Origin: an uncultured Caryophanales bacterium
GTDB lineage: Bacteria; Bacillota_I; Bacilli_A; RF39; UBA660
Assembly (NCBI GenBank): GCA_946535455.1
Contig: CAMNDO010000022.1
Coordinates: 1-8,055 of the forward strand
DNA length: 8,055 nucleotides
Direction of reading: 5' to 3'
The first letter of the stretch is position 1. The number at the start of each line of letters is the position of its first letter. Below the pieces are notes generated by a model. It was not told where the DNA came from and made no database searches. It worked only from the letters and a program-made list of their open reading frames with translations. A program made the translations under genes and the position numbers. Positions 4,695 through 8,055 of this stretch are shown here, in pieces.

Positions 4695-5283
4695 GTAAAA
4701 TCTTTCCTTCTTTTCTAGAAACTTGTACTTGACTCATTCCTAATACTTGAGCCGTTTCCATTTGAGTAGAATCTTGATAATATCTATGAAATAATAATTG
4801 TTTTTCTTCTTCTGATAACTTCATAATTTCATTTCTTAAATCCATTAATGTTGGACTATTCTCATCATAAGATTTTTGATAATCAGAAGATTCATCCAAT
4901 TCTTTTACTTCTTCTGTCGCAGACAAAGCATCTAAAATAATACTTTCCTCCACTTCCAAAAATAAGGATATTTCTAAAGTACTAGGTTCTCTTCCTAGCT
5001 TTTGTTCCATCACTTCTTTTGCTTTTAAGATTTCTCTTTTTAATCGAATCAATTCTCTACTCACTTTTAATCCACTACTTTCTCGAATATATCGATTGAC
5101 CTCTCCTACAATATAGTAATAAGCATAAGAGGAAAATTTTACATCATAACTAGAATCGTAATGACGATAGGCATCCATTAAACCCATCATAGCTACCTGA
5201 TATAAATCTTCCCTATCATATCGAGAAGAATACTTCCCAATGATACTATATATCAAACTCTCATATTGTAAGATATCTTCCAT
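4666..5283 (-). CDS. sigF: Sporulation sigma factor of the SigF/SigG group, probably SigF
   Basis: A 205-residue sigma-70-family factor. Region 2 spans about 1-70 and includes DLYQVAMMGLMDAYRHYD and VKFSSYAYYYIVGEVNRYIRE, then VSREL. Region 3 is about 78-120. Region 4 at about 150-202 has the helix-turn-helix TQMETAQVLGMSQVQVSRKEGKILQKLR (173-200), very close to the SQVQVSRxExKIL of SigF, although TQMExA is also SigG-like. Position directly before spoVAC-AD-AE mirrors the B. subtilis spoIIAA-spoIIAB-sigF-spoVA order and favours SigF. It is about 50 residues shorter than B. subtilis SigF, mostly at the N-terminus. The start is fixed by AAAGGAGG just upstream. No spoIIAA or spoIIAB flanks it; dut does. 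A Spo0A-box core lies at 5335-5341. SigF versus SigG is not settled by sequence alone. Confidence 0.85.
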   Translation of the reverse strand: MEDILQYESLIYSIIGKYSSRYDREDLYQVAMMGLMDAYRHYDSSYDVKFSSYAYYYIVGEVNRYIRESSGLKVSRELIRLKREILKAKEVMEQKLGREPSTLEISLFLEVEESIILDALSATEEVKELDESSDYQKSYDENSPTLMDLRNEIMKLSEEEKQLLFHRYYQDSTQMETAQVLGMSQVQVSRKEGKILQKLRNQLVS

Positions 5284-5301
5284 TTTCCTCCTTTCAAATG
5301 T

Positions 5302-5330
5302 ATCTTAAAAGAAAAGAAAAAAAGAATCTA
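5302..5330 (-). promoter_or_regulatory. Weak promoter candidate for sigF
   Basis: The minus strand has TAGATT (5330-5325, three of six) and TAAGAT (5307-5302, four of six) separated by 17 bases. A start near 5295 would give the roughly 12-base leader typical of this window. Poor -35 and -10 elements are what one expects of a promoter that needs an activator, and a Spo0A box lies immediately upstream. I found no good SigH-type promoter. Confidence 0.35.
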
Positions 5331-5334
5331 CCCA

Positions 5335-5341
5335 TTCGACA
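5335..5341 (-). promoter_or_regulatory. Spo0A box upstream of sigF
   Basis: The minus strand reads TTTTGTCGAAT with the perfect 0A-box core TGTCGAA at 5341-5335. I found no other copy of this heptamer on either strand of the window. It lies 5 bases upstream of the candidate -35, where an activator would touch RNA polymerase. In B. subtilis the operon encoding SigF is activated by phosphorylated Spo0A, so the position makes biological sense. Confidence 0.6.
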
Positions 5342-5348
5342 AAAGAAG

Positions 5349-5382
5349 AAAAAAAAAGAGGTTTCTACTTGTCAGTAGAACC
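5349..5382 (-). terminator. Terminator of the nrdD-nrdG-dut operon, containing the dut stop codon
   Basis: The minus strand GGTTCTACT (5382-5374) pairs with AGTAGAAACC (5369-5360, one bulged A) around a GACA loop, then TC and nine T (5357-5349). The dut TAG stop (5367-5365) is in the 3' arm. Confidence 0.85.
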
Positions 5383-5823
5383 AAAACCTCCTTGACGTTC
5401 TCCAAATGCTTCGTCATCATCTGTGACAAAGTATTTCGCAAAAACAGCTTGTCCGATAGCCTCTCCTTTTTGAATCGTAATATCTTCTTCTTTGATATTA
5501 TAAAAGGCAAACATAATATGACCATCATTATCAGGATTTCCGTAATAATCTTTATCCACAACTCCTACAGAATTGGCAAGAATCAAACCTTTTTTCTTCG
5601 GATTAGAACTTCGATTATATAAATATAATACTTCATCATCTTCCATATAAGCTTTGATACCGGTTGGAATCAAAGTAGGTGCCATTCCTTTTTGAAAACT
5701 AGGAATGGTAATGTCTTCTGCTGCTTCTACATCGTATCCTGCAGAATATTTTGTTTTACGAACGGGTAAGTGGATGTCTCTATCTTCCCATCCTCTTGCA
5801 ATTTCAAAACCTCTTTTGCGCAT
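5365..5823 (-). CDS. dut: dUTP diphosphatase (dUTPase)
   Basis: The trimeric dUTPase hydrolyses dUTP to dUMP and pyrophosphate, keeping uracil out of DNA and supplying dUMP for thymidylate synthesis. All five family motifs are visible in 152 residues: I, SAGYDVEA (27-34); II, YNRSSNPKKKG (69-79); III, NSVGVVDKDYYG (84-95) with the expected D90 and Y93; IV, KGEAIGQAVF (119-128); V, ERQGGFGST (142-150). Motif III is followed by a small NPDNDGH loop, as in some Bacillota and phage enzymes. The start at 5823 has AGGAGG 7 bases upstream. That site and the first 97 bases of the gene lie inside the nrdG frame, so the genes are tightly coupled. It is the last gene of the nrdD-nrdG-dut operon and ends in the terminator at 5349-5382. 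Confidence 0.95.
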   Translation of the reverse strand: MRKRGFEIARGWEDRDIHLPVRKTKYSAGYDVEAAEDITIPSFQKGMAPTLIPTGIKAYMEDDEVLYLYNRSSNPKKKGLILANSVGVVDKDYYGNPDNDGHIMFAFYNIKEEDITIQKGEAIGQAVFAKYFVTDDDEAFGERQGGFGSTDK

Positions 5824-6323
5824 AGTTCTTCCTCCTCATATAATACCACTTCATTTTTTTCTAGTGTTTTTTGAACATCAATCACTCTTTGATTGGAAGA
5901 TCCTTTCCATTTTAATTTTGGATTTCGTAAACCAATCTCAAATCTTCCATCAATGATGACATCTGTGTACTCTAAAATTTCTTTATCATAGATATATTCT
6001 TCAAACGTATATCCAGACCATATCCAAAGAGTTTTCTCTGGGTATTTTTCTTTAAACATTTTCGCAAGAAGTGTACTATCTTGAATATTTCTAGGATGTA
6101 AGGGTTCTCCTCCTAGAATCGATAATCCACTGATATGATCTCCTTTACACAATTCTAATACTTCTTCTATTTGTTCTTGTCCAAATGGATTTCCTCCATC
6201 AAAGTCCCATGTTGTAGGATTAAAACATCCTTCACAATGGAATGCACATCCTTGGAAGAATACCGATACTCGGACTCCTGGACCATTCGAAATATCCATT
6301 TTTCGAATCTTTTGATATGACAT
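5727..6323 (-). CDS. nrdG: Anaerobic ribonucleotide reductase activating protein NrdG, with an overprinted C-terminal tail
   Basis: NrdG is a radical-SAM iron-sulfur enzyme that installs the glycyl radical on NrdD under anaerobic conditions. The start at 6323 (MSYQKIRKMDISNGPGVRVSVFFQGC) is chosen because AAGGAT lies about 7 bases upstream and family members begin this way; an in-frame ATG at 6431 lies inside nrdD. The cluster motif is C26-x3-C30-x2-C33 (GCAFHCEGCFN). SILGGEPL is at about 68-75, and RFEIGLRNPKLKWKGSSNQRVIDVQ at about 127-151. NrdG proteins usually end near VVLY (residue 162). Here the frame runs on for about 36 residues, of which about 32 (167-198) are read from dut DNA in another frame. 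The gene begins one base after the nrdD stop (TAATATG). Confidence 0.94.
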   Translation of the reverse strand: MSYQKIRKMDISNGPGVRVSVFFQGCAFHCEGCFNPTTWDFDGGNPFGQEQIEEVLELCKGDHISGLSILGGEPLHPRNIQDSTLLAKMFKEKYPEKTLWIWSGYTFEEYIYDKEILEYTDVIIDGRFEIGLRNPKLKWKGSSNQRVIDVQKTLEKNEVVLYEEEELCAKEVLKLQEDGKIETSTYPFVKQNILQDTM

Positions 6324-6324
6324 A

Positions 6325-8055
6325 TTACAAATCCTTATTATCCAAATGGATAACCCTTTCTTTAATTTCTTGGGTTCTTCCCTTGTTCCAGAAATTGGTT
6401 CCAATATATCCACAAGTACGTCTTGCGACATTCATTTTTGTTTGGTCTCTATTTCCACAATTTGGACAATACCATTCTAAATTATCATCAATTAAAATTT
6501 CTCCATCATATCCACATTCATGACAATAATCGGATTTGGTATTTAATTCTGCATACATAATATTGTCATAAATAAATTGAATCACTGCCATAACAGAATC
6601 TAAGTTTCCTGTTAAATCAGATGTCTCAATATAAGAAATAGCTCCTCCTGGAGAAAGTCTTTGAAATTCACTTTCTAGTTTTAATTTTGTAAAAGCATCA
6701 ATTTCTTCAAATACAGGAACATGGTAAGAATTGGTAATATAATCACGATCTGTGATTCCTTTAATGACACCAAATCTTTCTTTTACTCCTTTCGCGAACT
6801 TATAAGTAACAGATTCAATAGGTGTTCCATATACAGAATAATCAATGTCTTCTGCTTCTTTCCATTTCTTACATACATCATTCATGTGTTGCATGACTTC
6901 TAATCCAAATTCTTTTCCTTCTCCATTATCGGTATGTGAGTGTCCTGTCATATATTTTACACATTCATATAACCCAGCATATCCTAAAGATAAAGTAGAA
7001 TATCCATGATGTAATAATTCACGAATCGATTCTCCTTTTTCAAGTCGAGCAAGTGCTCCATGTTGCCATAGAATGGGCGCAACATCACTCGTAGCCTTAG
7101 AAAGTCTTTTATAACGAATTTGTAATGCTCTATGGCATAATTCTAATCTTTCATCAAAAATCTTCCAGAAGTCTTCTTTATTCTTATCACTCGATAATGC
7201 AACATCCACTAAGTTTAAAGTAACAACTCCTTGATTAAATCTTCCATAATACTTTCCTTTTCCTGGAACATAGTTTTTGGCTTTCGCTATATTGCCCAGA
7301 TGGATCGTTCTATCAGGAGTTAAGAAAGAACGACATCCCATACAAGGATAACAGTCTCCTTCTCCATTCTCATTGATCTTTAATTCTAACATCATCTTCT
7401 CAGAAATATAGTCAGGTACCATTCTTTTTGCCGTACATTCTGCAGCTAGTTTGGTTAAGTAATAATATTTACTTTTTGGATGAATGTTATCTTCTTCTAA
7501 TACATATAGAAGTTTTGGGAATGCTGGTGTAATATAAACCCCATTTTCATTTTTCATTCCTTCAATTCTTTGTTTTAAGAATTCTTCGATAATCATCGCA
7601 AGCTCTTCTTTATACTCTTCTGTCTCATTTAAATACATAGCTACACTTAAGAAAGGTGCTTGTCCATTGGTATTGGTCATCGAATTAATTTGGTATTGGA
7701 AAGTTTGTACCCCATCATTGATTTCTTTCTTCAAATCTTCCATCACAAATTTTTCGACTTGTTCTTTCGATAGTTTTCTTGCTTTATATTTTTTCTCATA
7801 AGCTTCTTTACTACTTCTAACGAATGGTGCTAAATGAGTTAAGGTAATCGTAGCTCCTCCATACTGAGAAGAAGTAACGGCTGTGATCAATTGTGTCGCA
7901 ATGGTCATTGCGGTTAAGAATTTATGTGGCTTCTCAATCATAACTCCATTCATATTTGTTCCATTTTGTAACATATCATCTAAGTTGATCAAATCACAGT
8001 TATGTAATGCATTTTGTGCAAAGTAATCGGCATCATGGAAATGGATAATCGCATC
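6325..8055 (-). CDS. nrdD: Anaerobic ribonucleoside-triphosphate reductase NrdD, C-terminal 576 residues
   Basis: Class III, oxygen-sensitive ribonucleotide reductase that makes deoxynucleoside triphosphates using a glycyl radical. The frame is open to the right edge, where it reads DAIIHFHDADYFAQNALHNC, so the N-terminus (including any ATP-cone) is outside the window. The TTG at 7992 is internal, not a start. Visible landmarks are DDMLQNGTNMNG, the thiyl-radical region CYPCMGCRSFL (active Cys at about visible residue 241, codon near 7333-7335), a C-terminal zinc site with YCHECG and YCPNCG, and the glycyl-radical motif RRTCGYIGTNFW with the radical Gly at about visible residue 549, 27 residues from the end. 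It heads, as far as seen, an operon with nrdG and dut. Assignment is secure. Confidence 0.97.
   Translation of the reverse strand, partial: DAIIHFHDADYFAQNALHNCDLINLDDMLQNGTNMNGVMIEKPHKFLTAMTIATQLITAVTSSQYGGATITLTHLAPFVRSSKEAYEKKYKARKLSKEQVEKFVMEDLKKEINDGVQTFQYQINSMTNTNGQAPFLSVAMYLNETEEYKEELAMIIEEFLKQRIEGMKNENGVYITPAFPKLLYVLEEDNIHPKSKYYYLTKLAAECTAKRMVPDYISEKMMLELKINENGEGDCYPCMGCRSFLTPDRTIHLGNIAKAKNYVPGKGKYYGRFNQGVVTLNLVDVALSSDKNKEDFWKIFDERLELCHRALQIRYKRLSKATSDVAPILWQHGALARLEKGESIRELLHHGYSTLSLGYAGLYECVKYMTGHSHTDNGEGKEFGLEVMQHMNDVCKKWKEAEDIDYSVYGTPIESVTYKFAKGVKERFGVIKGITDRDYITNSYHVPVFEEIDAFTKLKLESEFQRLSPGGAISYIETSDLTGNLDSVMAVIQFIYDNIMYAELNTKSDYCHECGYDGEILIDDNLEWYCPNCGNRDQTKMNVARRTCGYIGTNFWNKGRTQEIKERVIHLDNKDL

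Noticed and set aside
5328..5561. Minus-strand 77-codon frame within dut in another frame
   Set aside because: It lies within dut and runs through its terminator into the sigF upstream region; hydrophobic, low-complexity translation and no ribosome site.
5392..5956. Two plus-strand frames (5392-5622 and 5705-5956) opposite dut and nrdG
   Set aside because: They lie wholly or mainly antisense to strong genes, lack ribosome sites and resemble no protein family.
6242..6903. Plus-strand frames at 6242-6523 and 6721-6903 opposite nrdG/nrdD
   Set aside because: Antisense to highly conserved nrd coding sequence, with no start signals and no family resemblance.
6325..7992. nrdD as a complete 555-residue gene starting at TTG 7992
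   Set aside because: The frame is open to 8055 and the extra 21 residues are conserved NrdD sequence (HFHDADYFAQNALHNC), so the gene is cut by the window edge.
1..8055. Mycoplasma-type genetic code with UGA as Trp
   Set aside because: UGA ends scpA, spoVAC and the RNHCP gene at sensible family lengths, and Trp is encoded by TGG in nrdD.
1..8055. Mobile element, prophage, CRISPR or defence system
   Set aside because: No transposase, integrase, spaced direct repeats, long terminal inverted repeats or defence-type domains are visible; the recognised genes are core chromosomal functions.

Overview
The window looks like chromosomal DNA from a low-GC (by eye about one third G+C), spore-forming, anaerobic member of the Bacillota. 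The reasons are Shine-Dalgarno sites of the GGAGG type, sporulation genes (a sporulation sigma factor and spoVAC-spoVAD-spoVAE), an oxygen-sensitive class III ribonucleotide reductase and the ScpAB condensin partners. UGA is used as a stop (scpA, spoVAC, the RNHCP gene) and Trp is encoded by TGG, so the genetic code is the standard one, not the Mycoplasma code. The exact taxon cannot be fixed from this window; a compact-genome gut lineage of Bacilli/Erysipelotrichia type is an inference.

Layout from left to right. On the minus strand: the 5' end of an unrecognised gene cut by the left edge (1-403), a tRNA-Leu(CAA) with its own promoter and terminator (466-552), and the scpA-scpB operon (1895-601). 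A 90-base divergent promoter region (1896-1985) then separates scpAB from a plus-strand pair of small genes: an RNHCP-type zinc-ribbon protein and an ASCH-domain protein. After these, 2679-2830 contains no long gene. It holds an extended -10 promoter, a 5' hairpin, a ribosome site with a 17-codon frame, and a terminator, which together make a candidate small RNA or microprotein gene.

The remainder is on the minus strand and transcribed right to left. nrdD (cut by the right edge), nrdG and dut form a deoxynucleotide-supply operon. A sporulation sigma factor gene follows (best candidate sigF), with a perfect Spo0A-box core upstream. Then comes spoVAC-spoVAD-spoVAE, which encodes the core dipicolinate transport machinery and has its own SigG-like promoter. 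The order sigF then spoVA matches the spoIIA-spoVA order of Bacillus subtilis, but the anti-sigma factor SpoIIAB, the anti-anti-sigma factor SpoIIAA and the accessory spoVA genes are missing from this place.

The most distinctive features are extreme compaction and regulatory sites built into coding ends. Terminator hairpins swallow the stop codons of scpB, sigF and dut. Predicted 5' leaders are about 8 to 18 bases. nrdG runs 97 bases into dut in another frame. scpB and sigF end in the same 22-base element (one mismatch), folded into two different terminators. No mobile element, CRISPR array, rRNA or phage gene was recognised.
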